This document shows, one piece after another, positions 9,036 to 18,865 of a stretch of DNA of 64,000 nucleotides. Numbering within the stretch: the first letter of the stretch is position 1; every line of letters begins with the position of its first letter. The stretch is taken from contig NZ_JAJOHW010000009.1 in the NCBI RefSeq assembly GCF_021129195.1, forward strand, positions 1 to 64,000. Direction: 5' to 3'. The position numbers and the translations under genes were made by a program. Source of the DNA: Chromobacterium aquaticum. GTDB lineage: Bacteria > Pseudomonadota > Gammaproteobacteria > Burkholderiales > Chromobacteriaceae. The notes under the pieces were generated by a model that saw only the letters and a list, made by a program, of their open reading frames with translations, was not told where the DNA came from and made no database searches.

Positions 9036-9389
9036 TCACACCGAGAACGACGAACCACAACCGCAGGTGGTGGTGGCGTTCGGATTGCGGATCACGAACT
9101 GGGAGCCCTCCAGGCTTTCCTGGTAATCGATCTCGGCGCCAACCAGATATTGGTAGCTCATCGGATCCACCAGGAAGGTCACGCCTTGTCTCTCTATAGC
9201 GGTATCGTCTTCATTTGCGATTTCGTCAAATGTGAAACCGTATTGAAAACCGGAGCAGCCGCCGCCGGTAACGAAAACGCGTAGCTTCAGATCGGGATTG
9301 CCTTCCTCGGCAATCAGCTCCTGCACCTTGGCACAAGCGCTTGCGCTGAAGTTGATCGGGGACGGCATTTCAGTTGCTGCTGTAGTCAT
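9036..9389 (-). CDS. erpA: Iron-sulfur cluster insertion protein ErpA
   Basis: 117 residues, A-type Fe-S carrier. The three cluster ligands are seen in [11 protein letters not shown] (about residue 45) and the C-terminal [12 protein letters not shown]. It delivers clusters to apo-proteins such as those of isoprenoid synthesis and respiration. Immediately downstream of argC on the same strand but with a 192-bp gap holding a likely own promoter and an IscR-like site. Confidence 0.95.
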   Translation of the reverse strand: MTTAATEMPSPINFSASACAKVQELIAEEGNPDLKLRVFVTGGGCSGFQYGFTFDEIANEDDTAIERQGVTFLVDPMSYQYLVGAEIDYQESLEGSQFVIRNPNATTTCGCGSSFSV

Positions 9390-9498
9390 GTCAAACCTCG
9401 CAATTCAGTTCCGGAACCTCGAAGACCCGCTGCGCGGACCGGCTTTGTGCCCTATGCGGCACGGCGCCCGAAGCTCCTTCTAAAGCCGGCAGAGCGGC

Positions 9499-9524
9499 AT
9501 TCACCCACTATTTTAGTCGGATAT
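9499..9524 (-). promoter_or_regulatory. IscR-like palindromic site upstream of erpA
   Basis: Read on the minus strand, the core is CCGACTAAAATAGTGGG, an imperfect inverted repeat (CC-ACTA / TAGT-GG) about 110 bp before erpA. It resembles the type-1 IscR boxes found before Fe-S genes in beta- and gammaproteobacteria. Pattern-based only. Confidence 0.4.
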
Positions 9525-9581
9525 TGGGGCCGATGGCGAGTCTTCAAGCGAACTAGTTCTTTCCGCGCATGCGCCAATGTC

Positions 9582-10610
9582 TCAAGGCAGCAAGGGAACG
9601 ATGTCGAGACCAGCCCGTTCCGGCTGAGCGAACATCAGGTTCATGTTCTGCACCGCCTGGCCGGCCGCGCCCTTGACCAGATTGTCTATCACCGACAACA
9701 CCACCACGGTATCGCCGCCTTGCGGCCGATGGACCGCGATGCGACACACATTGGCGCCGCGCACCGAGCGCGTCTCCGGATGGCTGCCGGCCGGCAGCAC
9801 ATCGACGAAATGCTCACCCTCGTAGCGCCGCTCGAACAACGCCTGCACGTCTAGATCGGTCTTCAGCCGCGCATACAGCGTGGCATGGATGCCGCGTATC
9901 ATCGGCGTCAGATGCGGCACGAAGGTCAAGCCCACCGGCTGCCCGGCCGCGCGACCCAGACCCTGACGGATTTCCGGCAGATGACGATGGCCGGCCACGC
10001 CGTAAGCCTTGAAGGAATCGCCGGCCTCGGCCAGCAGCGCGCCCACCTCCGCCTTGCGTCCGGCGCCGGACACGCCGGACTTGCAGTCGGCGATCAGATT
10101 GGACAAATCCACCGCGCCGGCTTCGATCAAGGGCAGGAAGCCCAATTGCACCGCGGTGGGATAGCAGCCCGGATTCGCCACCAGCCGCGCGCCGCGAATG
10201 ACCTCGCGGTTGACCTCGGGCAGGCCGTATACCGCCTGCGCCACCAGATCCGGCGAGCCATGCTCCATGCCATACCATTTCGCCCATTCGGCGACGTCCT
10301 GGATCCGGTAATCGGCGGCCAGATCCACCACCCGCACGCCGGCGGCCAGCAGTTCGCGCGCCTCGTTCATCGCGATGCCGTTGGGTGTGGCGAAAAATAC
10401 CACATCGCAATCCTGCAAGCGTGCTTCATCGGGCGTGGAGAAGGCCAGGTCGATGCGGCCTCGCAAGCTGGGGAACAGGTCGGCCACCTTCATGCCGGCC
10501 TCCTTGCGCGAGGTGACCGCGGTCACGCGCGCCGACGGATGGCCCGCCAGCAAGCGCAGCAGTTCGACACCCGTGTAACCGGTGCCCCCGACGATTCCCA
10601 CCTTGATCAT
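9582..10610 (-). CDS. argC: N-acetyl-gamma-glutamyl-phosphate reductase
   Basis: 342 residues from ATG 10608-10610. NADPH-dependent third step of arginine synthesis. N-terminal Rossmann motif [16 protein letters not shown], active-site Cys in [10 protein letters not shown] near residue 148, and HRHLPEI with a conserved His. The longer open frame upstream runs through a terminator and is not coding. Located upstream of erpA. Confidence 0.95.
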   Translation of the reverse strand: MIKVGIVGGTGYTGVELLRLLAGHPSARVTAVTSRKEAGMKVADLFPSLRGRIDLAFSTPDEARLQDCDVVFFATPNGIAMNEARELLAAGVRVVDLAADYRIQDVAEWAKWYGMEHGSPDLVAQAVYGLPEVNREVIRGARLVANPGCYPTAVQLGFLPLIEAGAVDLSNLIADCKSGVSGAGRKAEVGALLAEAGDSFKAYGVAGHRHLPEIRQGLGRAAGQPVGLTFVPHLTPMIRGIHATLYARLKTDLDVQALFERRYEGEHFVDVLPAGSHPETRSVRGANVCRIAVHRPQGGDTVVVLSVIDNLVKGAAGQAVQNMNLMFAQPERAGLDIVPLLP

Positions 10611-10710
10611 GCCCATTCCTTTGTATAAAAGCGCGTCGCAAAAACGACAGTGTAGGCACTGCGATGCTGCCTTGCAATATCGATGGAATGGAAGCCAAGA
10701 AACGACAGGC

Positions 10711-10747
10711 AAGAAAAAACCGCCTGGCAAACGCAGGCGGTTTTCTT
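10711..10747 (-). terminator. Terminator of rplM-rpsI
   Basis: An 11-bp perfect stem (AAAACCGCCTG/CAGGCGGTTTT) with a 7-nt loop and T-rich tail follows rpsI and precedes argC. Confidence 0.9.
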
Positions 10748-10766
10748 GGAAACAGAATTCGGCGAA

Positions 10767-11159
10767 TTAACGCTTGGAGAACTGCTTGGCGCGGCGAGCT
10801 TTGCGCAGGCCGACTTTTTTACGCTCAACTTCACGAGCGTCGCGGGTCACATAACCAGCAGCGGACAGAGCCGGCTTCAACGCGGTGTCGAAGTCGATCA
10901 GCGCGCGGGTGATGCCGTGACGGATCGCGCCGGCTTGGCCGGTTTCGCCGCCGCCGACAACGTTCACCTTAATGTCGAAGGACTCGAGGTTTTCGGTCAG
11001 CGCCAGCGGCTGGCGGATTACCATGCGACCGGTTTCACGAGCGAAATATTCATCAACCGGCTTGCCGTTGACGATGATCTGGCCCGAGCCCTTTTGCATG
11101 AACACGCGAGCTACGGAGCTCTTGCGACGGCCGGTGCCGTAGTAGTATTTACCGTTCAT
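10767..11159 (-). CDS. rpsI: 30S ribosomal protein S9
   Basis: 130 residues, full length. [14 protein letters not shown] at the N-terminus and the basic C-terminal tail ending [11 protein letters not shown], which reaches the P-site in the small subunit, are diagnostic. Second gene of the rplM-rpsI operon, 15 bp after rplM. Confidence 0.98.
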   Translation of the reverse strand: MNGKYYYGTGRRKSSVARVFMQKGSGQIIVNGKPVDEYFARETGRMVIRQPLALTENLESFDIKVNVVGGGETGQAGAIRHGITRALIDFDTALKPALSAAGYVTRDAREVERKKVGLRKARRAKQFSKR

Positions 11160-11174
11160 TTCTACGCCTTAAAA

Positions 11175-11603
11175 TCAGATTTCCAGCACTTTCGGCTGTT
11201 GAGCAGTGTGCGGATGCTCGGAACCGGAGTACACCTTGAGTTTCTTGATCATGGCGTAGCCCAGCGGACCCTTCGGCAGCATGCCTTTTACGGCTTTTTC
11301 CAGAACGCGCTCAGGGAACTTGTCCTGCAGTTCGGTGAAGCTGCGCTCATAGATACCACCCGGGTAGCCGGAGTGACGGTAGTACTTCTTGTCTTGTGCC
11401 TTGGCACCGGTAACGCGCAGCTTCTCGACGTTGACCACGACGATGAAATCGCCGGTATCTACGTGCGGGGTGTATTCCGGCTTGTGCTTGCCGCGCAGGC
11501 GACGGGCGATCTCAGCAGCGAGGCGGCCCAAAACCTTGTCGTTGGCATCGACCACAAACCAGTCGCGTTTAACCTCATGCGGCTTGGCAGAAAAGGTCTT
11601 CAT
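11175..11603 (-). CDS. rplM: 50S ribosomal protein L13
   Basis: 142 residues, full length. [30 protein letters not shown] and the [12 protein letters not shown] motif identify L13. First gene of the operon with rpsI; a good sigma70 promoter lies 35-64 bp upstream. Confidence 0.98.
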   Translation of the reverse strand: MKTFSAKPHEVKRDWFVVDANDKVLGRLAAEIARRLRGKHKPEYTPHVDTGDFIVVVNVEKLRVTGAKAQDKKYYRHSGYPGGIYERSFTELQDKFPERVLEKAVKGMLPKGPLGYAMIKKLKVYSGSEHPHTAQQPKVLEI

Positions 11604-11637
11604 GGAACTCTTCCATCGTAATTCTTGAAAGTTACGG

Positions 11638-11667
11638 ATTCTATTACAGCGCTTATCCGGCTGTCAA
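11638..11667 (-). promoter_or_regulatory. Sigma70 promoter of rplM-rpsI
   Basis: On the minus strand TTGACA (11667-11662) and TAGAAT (11643-11638) are separated by 18 bp; predicted transcription start is about 28 nt before the rplM ATG. Confidence 0.75.
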
Positions 11668-11760
11668 ACCCTTGTGCGACAACAGAAATCCGACACTCCG
11701 ACGATGGAGGCGCAAGCAGGAGGAAAATGCCGTTGAAATAAGGAAATAATGCCGATGGGC

Positions 11761-11867
11761 AAAAAAAAAGCGCAACATCTAGCTTTGTTGCGCCAAGTTC
11801 CACCTAAAGAAGGAGGATGGAGGAGACAACACCAAAACGCACACTTTGCATGCCACGTCCTGATGCA
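11761..11867 (-). ncRNA. Candidate trans-acting small RNA with anti-Shine-Dalgarno repeats
   Basis: A stand-alone transcription unit between deoD and rplM. A consensus-like promoter (11874-11902) predicts a start near 11867. The RNA ends in an 8-bp hairpin (GCGCAACA/TGTTGCGC, 11770-11793) followed by nine T residues. Total length is about 107 nt. The middle (11811-11827) holds two UCCUCC motifs in a C/U-rich, probably single-stranded stretch that could pair with ribosome-binding sites. There is no convincing ORF. The layout (promoter, unstructured anti-SD, terminator) matches base-pairing sRNAs, but expression and targets are inferred. Confidence 0.6.
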
Positions 11868-11873
11868 GGTTTC

Positions 11874-11902
11874 ATTATCGGCACACTTTTACTGCATTGC
11901 AA
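11874..11902 (-). promoter_or_regulatory. Promoter of the candidate sRNA
   Basis: TTGCAA (11902-11897) and GATAAT (11879-11874) with an exact 17-bp spacer on the minus strand. No protein gene start follows it before the terminator. Confidence 0.65.
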
Positions 11903-12040
11903 GATTTTTGTGCATCGCACTATAAACCGTCACCGTTTTTGCCACACCAGAAAGTAAACCCTTGTACAACAATGGATAAACACCAAATTGCAACGCAGCA
12001 AGCACTAGCGAGAAAGCTGGTTTATCCTGGGGCGGACAGC

Positions 12041-12064
12041 AAAACGGGGCGCCGCGCGCCCCGT
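12041..12064 (-). terminator. Terminator of deoD
   Basis: A 9-bp GC-rich stem (ACGGGGCGC/GCGCCCCGT), 3-nt loop and TTTT follow the deoD stop on the minus strand; it ends the deo transcript. Confidence 0.85.
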
Positions 12065-12101
12065 CACATTGTCAGACAATGGCCTGACAAAACCTCAACG
12101 C

Positions 12102-12812
12102 TTACAACTTGACCGCCGCCGCCAGCGCCACTTCCATCATGTCGCGGAACGTGGTCTGCCGCTCTTCGGCGCTGGTCGCCTCGCCGGTGGGGATGATGTC
12201 GGACACGGTCAGGATGCCCACCGCGCGCGCGCCGTACTGCGCGGCCACGCTGTAGATGCCGGCCAGTTCCATCTCGATCACCTTGACCTGCATCTTGTCC
12301 AGCACTTCCAGCATATTGGGCTGCACGCCGTAGAACAGGTCGGCGGAGAACACATTGCCCACCGTCACCGGCTTGCCCTGCTCTTCCGCGGTGTCCACCA
12401 CCGTGCGCAGCAGGCCGTAATCGGCAATCGCGGCATAGTCGTGATCATTGAAGCGCATGCGGTTGACCTTGCTGTCGGTGGACGCGCCCATGGCGACGAA
12501 CAGCTCGCGCAGCTTGATGTCCGGCGTCACCGCGCCGCAGGAGCCGATGCGGATGATGTTCTTGACGCCGTAATCCTTGATCAGCTCGGTGGTGTAGATG
12601 CTGGCGGACGGAATGCCCATGCCGTGCGCCATCACCGACAGGCGCTTGCCCTGGTAGGTGCCGGTGTAGCCGAACACATTGCGCACCGTGGTCACCAGCT
12701 TGGCGTCTTCCAGGAAGGTTTCCGCGATCATCTTGGCGCGCAGCGGATCGCCGGGCATCAATACGGTTTCGGCGAAGTCGCCCGCTTGGGCATTGATATG
12801 CGGAGTTGCCAT
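12102..12812 (-). CDS. deoD: Purine nucleoside phosphorylase, DeoD type
   Basis: 236 residues. Phosphorolyses purine (deoxy)nucleosides to base and (deoxy)ribose-1-phosphate. MATPHINA start, [11 protein letters not shown] (phosphate loop), [18 protein letters not shown] and [11 protein letters not shown] are DeoD motifs. ATG at 12810-12812 with AGAGGA upstream; the longer frame crosses the deoB terminator. Last gene of the deoCABD cluster. Confidence 0.96.
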   Translation of the reverse strand: MATPHINAQAGDFAETVLMPGDPLRAKMIAETFLEDAKLVTTVRNVFGYTGTYQGKRLSVMAHGMGIPSASIYTTELIKDYGVKNIIRIGSCGAVTPDIKLRELFVAMGASTDSKVNRMRFNDHDYAAIADYGLLRTVVDTAEEQGKPVTVGNVFSADLFYGVQPNMLEVLDKMQVKVIEMELAGIYSVAAQYGARAVGILTVSDIIPTGEATSAEERQTTFRDMMEVALAAAVKL

Positions 12813-12831
12813 AATGTATTCCTCTAGATTC

Positions 12832-12860
12832 AAAAAACCCCGGTGCCTGGGCGCCGGGGC
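12832..12860 (-). terminator. Intercistronic terminator between deoB and deoD
   Basis: CCCCGG/CCGGGG stem with inner pairs and a T6 run on the minus strand, 20 bp before deoD. It should uncouple deoD partly from deoCAB, by attenuation or a separate promoter. Confidence 0.75.
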
Positions 12861-12880
12861 GTATTTCATTCAGCCGCGCC

Positions 12881-14095
12881 TCACAGGAAGGACTGGCCGT
12901 AATCCATCGCGTTCAGGCCCAGGTGGGCCGCCACGGTCTGACCGATATCAGCGAAAGTCGCCCGCTCGCCGATAGGCCCCGCCGGCACGCGCTTACCGTA
13001 GCACAGCACCGGGATATGTTCGCGAGTATGGTCCGTGCCTTCCCAGGTGGGATCACAACCATGGTCGGCGGACAGGATCAGGATATCGTCGTCGCCCAAC
13101 GCCGCCATCACTTCCGGCAGCCGCGCGTCGAACTCCTCCAGCGCGCGGGCGTAGCCGGCGGTGTCGCGACGGTGGCCATAGCTGGAGTCGAAATCGACGA
13201 AGTTGGCCATGATGATGGCCGGACGTTCGCCATGGTCGCGCATCGCGCCCAGGGTGGCGTCCCACAGCTGGTCGAAGCCGGTGGCCTTGTGCTTGTGGGT
13301 GATGCCGACATGGGCGTAGATGTCGGCGATCTTACCGATGGACACCACGTCGCCGCCGGCCTTGGCCAGCTTTTCCAACACCGTCGTCGCCGGCGGCTCC
13401 ACCGCCAGGTCCTTGCGGTTGCCGGTGCGCACGAACTGGCCCTTGCCCTCGCCGACGAAGGGCCGCGCGATCACGCGGCCGATATTGTACGGTTCCAGCA
13501 GTTCGCGGGTGATCTTGCACAGCTGGTACAAGCGTTCCAGCCCGAACGTCTCTTCATGACAGGCGATCTGGAACACCGAATCCGCCGAGGTGTAGAAGAT
13601 GGGCTTGCCGCTCTTCATATGCTCCTCGCCCAGCCGGTCCAGGATTTCCGTGCCGGAGGCGTGGCAGTTGCCCAGATAGCCGGGCAGTTCCGCCTTGGCG
13701 ACGATGGCATCCAGCAGCTCCTGCGGGAAGCTGTTGTCGTGGTCGCTGAAATAGCCCCAGTCGAACAATACCGGTACGCCGGCGATTTCCCAGTGGCCGG
13801 ACGGGGTGTCCTTGCCGCTGGACAGTTCGCGCGCGTAACCGTAAGCCGCCACCGGCTCAGCCGGGTCCATGCCCTCCGGAAAATAGCCGGAAGACAGGCG
13901 GCAGGCGTGGCCCAGGCCCATGCGGGACAGATTGGGCAGGGTCAGCGCGCCATTGCGGCCGACATTGGCGCGGCCGGCGGCCGCCTCCATGGCGATGTGG
14001 CCCAGCGTGTTGCTGCCGGCGTCGCCGAACTGCGGGGCGTCGGCGGCGGCGCCGATGCCCAGCGAGTCCAGAATCAAAATGATGGCTCGTTTCAT
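12881..14095 (-). CDS. deoB: Phosphopentomutase
   Basis: 404 residues. Interconverts (deoxy)ribose-1- and 5-phosphate. Alkaline-phosphatase-superfamily metal sites: [13 protein letters not shown] with the metal Asp, GSNTLGHI with the active Thr, then SADHGCDP and [10 protein letters not shown]. Spaced 15 bp from deoA in the operon. Confidence 0.96.
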   Translation of the reverse strand: MKRAIILILDSLGIGAAADAPQFGDAGSNTLGHIAMEAAAGRANVGRNGALTLPNLSRMGLGHACRLSSGYFPEGMDPAEPVAAYGYARELSSGKDTPSGHWEIAGVPVLFDWGYFSDHDNSFPQELLDAIVAKAELPGYLGNCHASGTEILDRLGEEHMKSGKPIFYTSADSVFQIACHEETFGLERLYQLCKITRELLEPYNIGRVIARPFVGEGKGQFVRTGNRKDLAVEPPATTVLEKLAKAGGDVVSIGKIADIYAHVGITHKHKATGFDQLWDATLGAMRDHGERPAIIMANFVDFDSSYGHRRDTAGYARALEEFDARLPEVMAALGDDDILILSADHGCDPTWEGTDHTREHIPVLCYGKRVPAGPIGERATFADIGQTVAAHLGLNAMDYGQSFL

Positions 14096-14110
14096 ATTGC
14101 CGCTCCGGGA

Positions 14111-15436
14111 TTACTGCTGGCGAATCTTCTGATAGACCAGCGGCAGCGCGGAAGGTGCCGCGTCTGCCAGCTGGATCGCCGCCTTGAGGCGGCGCTCCGC
14201 GTCGGCGAAGCTGTTTTCGTCAGCCGCGTGAATATAAGCCAAGGGTACACCGACGTCGATGCGCTGGCCCAGCTCGACGAAGCGGGACAGGCCGACGCGG
14301 AAGTCCAGCTCGTCACTGGGCAAGCGGCGTCCGCCGCCCAGCGCGCACACCGCCATGCCGATGCCGCGGGTGTCCATGCCGCCGACGAAGCCGGCGTGTT
14401 CCGCCAACACCGGGCGCACGATGGGCGCGGCCGCCATATGGGAATCATAGTTCTCCATGAAGTCGGCGGGGCCGCCCAGCGCGGCCACCATGCGGCCGAA
14501 AATCTCGGCGGCGCGGCCGGAATCCAGCGCGGTCTGCAGCTTGTCGCGCGCCTCGGCCTCGTCCTTGGCCAGCTTGCCCACCACCAGCATTTCGGCGCAC
14601 AGCGCCATGGTGACCTCATGCAAGCGCGGATTGCGCTCGTCACCCTTCAGGTAGCGCACCGCCTCGCGGGTTTCTATGCTGTTGCCGGCGGTCCAGGCCA
14701 GGGGCTGGCTCATCTCGGTGATCAACGCGCTGGTGGCGACGCCGGCTCCGTTGCCCACCTTGACGATGCGCTCGGCCAGCTCCACGGACTTTTCCATCGT
14801 CGGCATGAAGGCGCCAGTGCCGGCCTTCACGTCCATCACCAGAGCATCCAGGCCGGCGGCCAGTTTCTTGGACAGGATGGACGCGGTGATCATCGCCACC
14901 GACTCCACCGTTGCGGTCACATCGCGCACCGCGTAAACGCGGCGGTCGGCCGGCGCTAGGTCGGAAGTCTGGCCGATGATGGCCACGCCCACTTCCTTGA
15001 CCACGCGGCGGAACTCGTCCGGGCTGGGGAAGGGATTGTAGCCGGGGATCGCCGACAGCTTGTCCAGCGTGCCGCCGGTATGGCCCAGGCCACGGCCGGA
15101 GATCATAGGCACGAAGCCGCCGCAGGCGGCCACCATCGGCCCCAACATCAGCGACACCACGTCGCCGACGCCGCCGGTGGAATGCTTATCCACCACCGGG
15201 CCGGGCAGGTTGAGATCTCCCCAATGCATGCGGCGGCCGGAATCGCGCATCGCCAGCGCCATGTGCACGTTTTCCTCCAGCGCCATGCCGTTGAAGTACA
15301 CCGCCATGGTCAGCGCGGAGATTTGACTGTCGGCCACGCTGCCGTCGGTGATGCCGGCGACGAACTGCTGGATGTCCTGTTGCGACAGCGCCTGGCCGTC
15401 GCGTTTCTTACGAATGATTTCCTGAGGCAAAAACAT
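14111..15436 (-). CDS. deoA: Thymidine phosphorylase
   Basis: 441 residues from ATG 15434-15436, with GGGAG upstream. Cleaves thymidine/deoxyuridine with phosphate. KHSTGGVGD (phosphate-binding), [11 protein letters not shown], and [10 protein letters not shown] are family motifs. The longer upstream frame enters the deoC-deoA spacer and is not supported. Confidence 0.96.
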   Translation of the reverse strand: MFLPQEIIRKKRDGQALSQQDIQQFVAGITDGSVADSQISALTMAVYFNGMALEENVHMALAMRDSGRRMHWGDLNLPGPVVDKHSTGGVGDVVSLMLGPMVAACGGFVPMISGRGLGHTGGTLDKLSAIPGYNPFPSPDEFRRVVKEVGVAIIGQTSDLAPADRRVYAVRDVTATVESVAMITASILSKKLAAGLDALVMDVKAGTGAFMPTMEKSVELAERIVKVGNGAGVATSALITEMSQPLAWTAGNSIETREAVRYLKGDERNPRLHEVTMALCAEMLVVGKLAKDEAEARDKLQTALDSGRAAEIFGRMVAALGGPADFMENYDSHMAAAPIVRPVLAEHAGFVGGMDTRGIGMAVCALGGGRRLPSDELDFRVGLSRFVELGQRIDVGVPLAYIHAADENSFADAERRLKAAIQLADAAPSALPLVYQKIRQQ

Positions 15437-15490
15437 GGCATTCTCCCTGCCTTGCGCCTGCCGCGGCGAAACCCGCCGCGAGCAATAAAT

Positions 15491-15518
15491 AATGGCCGGG
15501 ACCCACGCCACGGCCATT
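15491..15518 (-). repeat. Hairpin in the deoC-deoA spacer
   Basis: An 8-bp perfect inverted repeat (AATGGCCG/CGGCCATT) with a 12-nt loop, followed on the minus strand by an A/T-rich stretch. It may attenuate or stabilise the deo mRNA between cistrons. Confidence 0.5.
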
Positions 15519-15536
15519 GTTTGAAACAGCGAGCGA

Positions 15537-16304
15537 TCAGTAGCCGCTGATCGGCTTAACCTCGCCCCCTTCAATCTCCGCCTGCAAATTGCCCAGCAGA
15601 CCGGAAGCGCCGAAACGGAAGCGCTCGGCGCTCACCCAGCCCGCGCCCAGCAGATGCTCGGCCAAGTCCAGGTATTCCGCCGCCTCGGCCGCGGTGCGCA
15701 CGCCGCCGGCGGCCTTGAAGCCGCAAGCGCCGCCGGTTTCGCGGATGGCGGACAGCATCACGCCGGCCGCTTCCAGCGTGGCGTTCACCGGCACCTTGCC
15801 GGTGGAGGTCTTGATGAAATCGGCGCCGGCCTGAATGGAGATCAGGCTGGCCTCGCGGATCAGCGCCTCGTCCTTCAGCTCGCCGCTTTCGATGATGACT
15901 TTCAGCGTCTTGCCGTCGCAGGCGTCCTTGCAGGCCGCCACCAGTTGCGCGCCCACTTCGCGGTTACCGGCCATCAGCGCGCAATACGGGAACACCACAT
16001 CGACTTCGTCCGCGCCGTAGGCGATCGCGGCGCGGGTTTCCGCCACCGCGACGGCGATGTCCTCATCGCCGGCCGGGAAGTTGGTGACGGTGGCCACTTT
16101 GACCTCGGGGCAGCCGGCCTCGCGCAGGGTTTTCTTGGCGATGGGCACGAAACGCGGATACACGCAGACCGCGGCCACGGTGCCGGCGCCGCTCTTGGCC
16201 TTGCGGCACAGCGCGGCGACCTTGTCGTTGGTGTCGTCATCGTTCAGCGTGGTGAGATCCATCAGGGACAGGGCGCGGCGGGCCGCGGCGATCAGTTCGG
16301 ACAT
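15537..16304 (-). CDS. deoC: Deoxyribose-phosphate aldolase
   Basis: 255 residues, the class of E. coli DeoC. Splits deoxyribose-5-phosphate into glyceraldehyde-3-phosphate and acetaldehyde. The Schiff-base Lys lies in DFIKTSTGK near residue 167 and the partner Lys in CGFKAAGGV. First gene of the deoCABD cluster, so the operon can turn nucleosides into central metabolites. Confidence 0.96.
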   Translation of the reverse strand: MSELIAAARRALSLMDLTTLNDDDTNDKVAALCRKAKSGAGTVAAVCVYPRFVPIAKKTLREAGCPEVKVATVTNFPAGDEDIAVAVAETRAAIAYGADEVDVVFPYCALMAGNREVGAQLVAACKDACDGKTLKVIIESGELKDEALIREASLISIQAGADFIKTSTGKVPVNATLEAAGVMLSAIRETGGACGFKAAGGVRTAAEAAEYLDLAEHLLGAGWVSAERFRFGASGLLGNLQAEIEGGEVKPISGY

Positions 16305-16367
16305 GAGCTAACAAACCTTTCAAAATTGAACGGCCAGCCGCGCTTCGCCAGCCATTCCAAAGCCTCA

Positions 16368-16428
16368 GCGCCGCCGACGGGCGGCGGCGCAAAAAAACCA
16401 TTATGAAAATTTCTTTAAGTCAAAGCAA
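16368..16428 (-). promoter_or_regulatory. Promoter and 5' hairpin of the deo operon
   Basis: TTGCTT (16428-16423) and CATAAT (16405-16400) have a 17-bp spacer; predicted start is near 16393. The transcript would begin almost directly with a perfect 9-bp GC hairpin (GCGCCGCCG/CGGCGGCGC, 16368-16390), a likely 5' stabiliser. No clear DeoR/CytR operator seen. Confidence 0.5.
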
Positions 16429-16476
16429 TGCACAGCCACAGTGAACTTGTGCCAACGCAAACTCGGCCGCGCCTTA

Positions 16477-16616
16477 GAACGTGTTTACGATCTCGCGAGC
16501 TAAGGCGAGACAAGGCGAAAACGAGCGAAAAAGCGGAATGTACAAGTGGTACATGAGCATTTTGAGCTTGGTTTCAACGCTGTATCGCCGACGCGCAGCA
16601 GATCGTAAACAGGTTC
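16477..16616. mobile_element. MITE-like element, family 1, copy A (in relA stop codon)
   Basis: A 140-bp non-coding element bounded by inverted repeats GAACGTGTTTACGATCT and GAACCTGTTTACGATCT (one mismatch in 17). It is flanked by TTA at 16474-16476 and 16617-16619, a 3-bp target duplication typical of IS5-type elements. The right-hand TTA is the relA stop codon read on the minus strand. The interior has a hairpin around ATGTAC/GTACAT. Related copies are at 42791 and, degenerate, at 25083 and 51601. Confidence 0.75.
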
Positions 16617-18821
16617 TTACAAACGCCGCGCCTCCTGCACCCCACTCAACTCCATCATCCGCGACAGCACCCGGCTGATGTCCTGCACCTGGCGCACCTC
16701 CACGGTGAAACGCATGCGGGCGCGGGTGTCTCGCGACAGGGTGTTGACGCCGATCAGGTTCAGCTTCTCGCGCGACAGCACATCGGACAGATCGCGCAGC
16801 AGGCCGGGCCGGTCCATGGCGATGATCTCGATATCGATGGGGAACACGCTGCTGCGCTGATCGCCCCACTCGGCGGCGATCAAGCGCTCCGGCGCTTCCA
16901 CCGACAATTTTTTCAAGGTCAGGCAGTTGGTGCGGTGAATGGAAATGCCGCGCCCCTTGGTGACGAAGCCCATCACCCCGTCCGGCGGCGCCGGCTTGCA
17001 GCACTTGGCCAGCACCGTCATCAGATTGTCCACGCCCTCGATCAACACGCCGCCCGCGTCGTGGCCGCCCTTGCTGGCCTTGACCAGGCTTTCCGGCGCC
17101 ACGTCCGCCGGCGGCGGCGGCGCGAAGCTGACGATGGCGTTGGACACCACCCGCGTGGTCAGCTCGCCATGGCCCAGCGCGCCGTACACTTCCTCCAGCT
17201 TGTCGTAGCCCAGCTTCTCCGCCAGCGCGCCCAGATTGGGCTGCATATGGCTGTGGCGCGCCAGCTCGCGCTCGAACAACATCTTGCCGGTCTCGCGCAC
17301 GGTGTCGGCGTTGAGCAGGCGGATGTGCTGGCGGATCTTGGAAATGGCGCGATGGCTCTTCACCCAGCCGTCGTGCAGCCAGTTCACCGACGGCCCGCCT
17401 TCCTTGGCGGTGATGATCTCCACCCGCTGGCCGTTCTGCAGCGGCGTGGACAAGGGCACGATCTGCCCCTCCACCTTGGCGCCGCGGCAGCGATGGCCCA
17501 GATTGGTGTGCACCGAATAGGCGAAATCAATGGGGGTGGCGCCAAACGGCAAGGCCATCACCCGGCCCTGCGGCGTCAGCACATAGATGGTGTCGGCGAA
17601 CAACTCGGTCTTGAACGCCTCGGCCAGGCCCTCGCGGTCCGACATCTCCTCGCGCCAGTCCAGCAATTGGCGCAACCAGGAGATTTTCTCCTCGTAGGCG
17701 GCGTCGCCCTTGCCGCCCTCCTTGTAACGCCAATGCGCGGCCACGCCGAACTCGGCGTGCTCGTGCATCTCGAAGGTGCGGATCTGCACCTCCACCGCCT
17801 TGTCCTCCGGACCGATCACCGCGGTATGCAGGCTGCGGTAATTATTGGCCTTGGGATGGGAGATGTAGTCGTCGAACTCGCCGGGAATCGGCTGCCAGGT
17901 ACCGTGGATGATGCCCAGCGCCGTATAGCAATCCGGCAGCCGCTCCACCAGGATGCGCACCGCGCGGATGTCGTAGAGCTCGCAGAAATCCAGCTTTTTC
18001 TTCTTCATCTTTTTCCAGATGGAGAAGATATGCTTGGGCCGGCCGGCCACTTCCGCCTTGACGCCGGCGCTCTTCAGTTCCGCGCGCAGGGTATCCAGCA
18101 AACGGTCGATATAGTCGATGCGCTCCAGCCGGCGTTCGTCCAGCAGCTTGGCGATGCGCTTGTAGCTGTCCGGCTCGGTATGACGGAAGCCCAGGTCCTC
18201 CAGCTCCCACTTGATCTGCCACACCCCCAGGCGGTTGGCCAGCGGCGCGAACAGGTCCAATGTCTCGGTGGCGATGCGACGGCGCACCGTCTCATCCTCC
18301 ACCTCGGCCAGGTAATGCATGGTCTGGGTGCGCCAGGCCAGCTTGATCAGCACCACGCGGATATCGGCCACCATGGCCAGCAGCATCTTGCGCATGGTTT
18401 CCGCCTGGCGCGCGCGCTCCTCCGGCGTGGACAGCTTGTCGATGCGCGCCAGCTCGGTGATGCGGCGCACGCCGTTGACCCCCTCCACCAGCACCGCCAC
18501 CGTGGGGTTGAAGGTTTCGCTCAGCCAGGGCTGCCAGTCCTCGCGGTAATCCGAAGCGGCGAACATCAAGGTGGCGACGATGGCATCCGGCAGCAGGTTC
18601 AGATCCGCCACGATGGCGGCAGCGGCCACCGCATGGTTGAACAAGTCCTCGCCGGTCTGGGCCATGGTCTTGCCGCAGTAAAGCGTCCGCGCCTCGTCAA
18701 AGGCGCGGGTGAGCATCGCCTGCTCTTCCCCGCTCAGCGAAGAAGACAAGCCCTCCAGCCAACGCTGCGGATTGGCCGCGTCGGCCAGGGTATCTGCCAT
18801 CGAACGAACTACGGAAACCAT
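16617..18821 (-). CDS. relA: (p)ppGpp synthetase RelA
   Basis: 734 residues from ATG 18819-18821 (a TTG 18 nt upstream is possible). Ribosome-associated alarmone synthetase of the stringent response. Domains: degenerate HD hydrolase (about 50-200, with AASDYRED in place of the HDxxED metal site), synthetase with YDIRAVRIL, EFDDYISHPK and NNYRSLHT, TGS (about 390-455), zinc-finger region with AKCCKPAPPD, and C-terminal ACT. Inactive HD plus the ExDD-type synthetase loop mark RelA rather than SpoT. The stop codon coincides with the target duplication of a MITE, but the C-terminus (EARRL) looks complete. Confidence 0.94.
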   Translation of the reverse strand: MVSVVRSMADTLADAANPQRWLEGLSSSLSGEEQAMLTRAFDEARTLYCGKTMAQTGEDLFNHAVAAAAIVADLNLLPDAIVATLMFAASDYREDWQPWLSETFNPTVAVLVEGVNGVRRITELARIDKLSTPEERARQAETMRKMLLAMVADIRVVLIKLAWRTQTMHYLAEVEDETVRRRIATETLDLFAPLANRLGVWQIKWELEDLGFRHTEPDSYKRIAKLLDERRLERIDYIDRLLDTLRAELKSAGVKAEVAGRPKHIFSIWKKMKKKKLDFCELYDIRAVRILVERLPDCYTALGIIHGTWQPIPGEFDDYISHPKANNYRSLHTAVIGPEDKAVEVQIRTFEMHEHAEFGVAAHWRYKEGGKGDAAYEEKISWLRQLLDWREEMSDREGLAEAFKTELFADTIYVLTPQGRVMALPFGATPIDFAYSVHTNLGHRCRGAKVEGQIVPLSTPLQNGQRVEIITAKEGGPSVNWLHDGWVKSHRAISKIRQHIRLLNADTVRETGKMLFERELARHSHMQPNLGALAEKLGYDKLEEVYGALGHGELTTRVVSNAIVSFAPPPPADVAPESLVKASKGGHDAGGVLIEGVDNLMTVLAKCCKPAPPDGVMGFVTKGRGISIHRTNCLTLKKLSVEAPERLIAAEWGDQRSSVFPIDIEIIAMDRPGLLRDLSDVLSREKLNLIGVNTLSRDTRARMRFTVEVRQVQDISRVLSRMMELSGVQEARRL

Positions 18822-18865
18822 ATCAACCCAGTAACTCAATCAAATCGTGTTTCGACAGCGCCCGG

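Noticed and set aside
11818-11952. 44-codon plus-strand ORF beginning inside AGGAGGATGGAGG
   Set aside because: The Shine-Dalgarno-like sequence abuts the ATG with no spacing, and the same bases are better explained as the complement of the UCCUCC stretch of a minus-strand sRNA with its own promoter and terminator.
16474-17004. 176-codon minus-strand ORF overlapping the MITE
   Set aside because: Out of frame with relA and composed partly of MITE sequence; a shadow frame.
16617-18821. Bifunctional SpoT-like hydrolase/synthetase
   Set aside because: The HDxxED metal site is replaced (AASDYRED) and the synthetase loop reads EFDD, so this is RelA.
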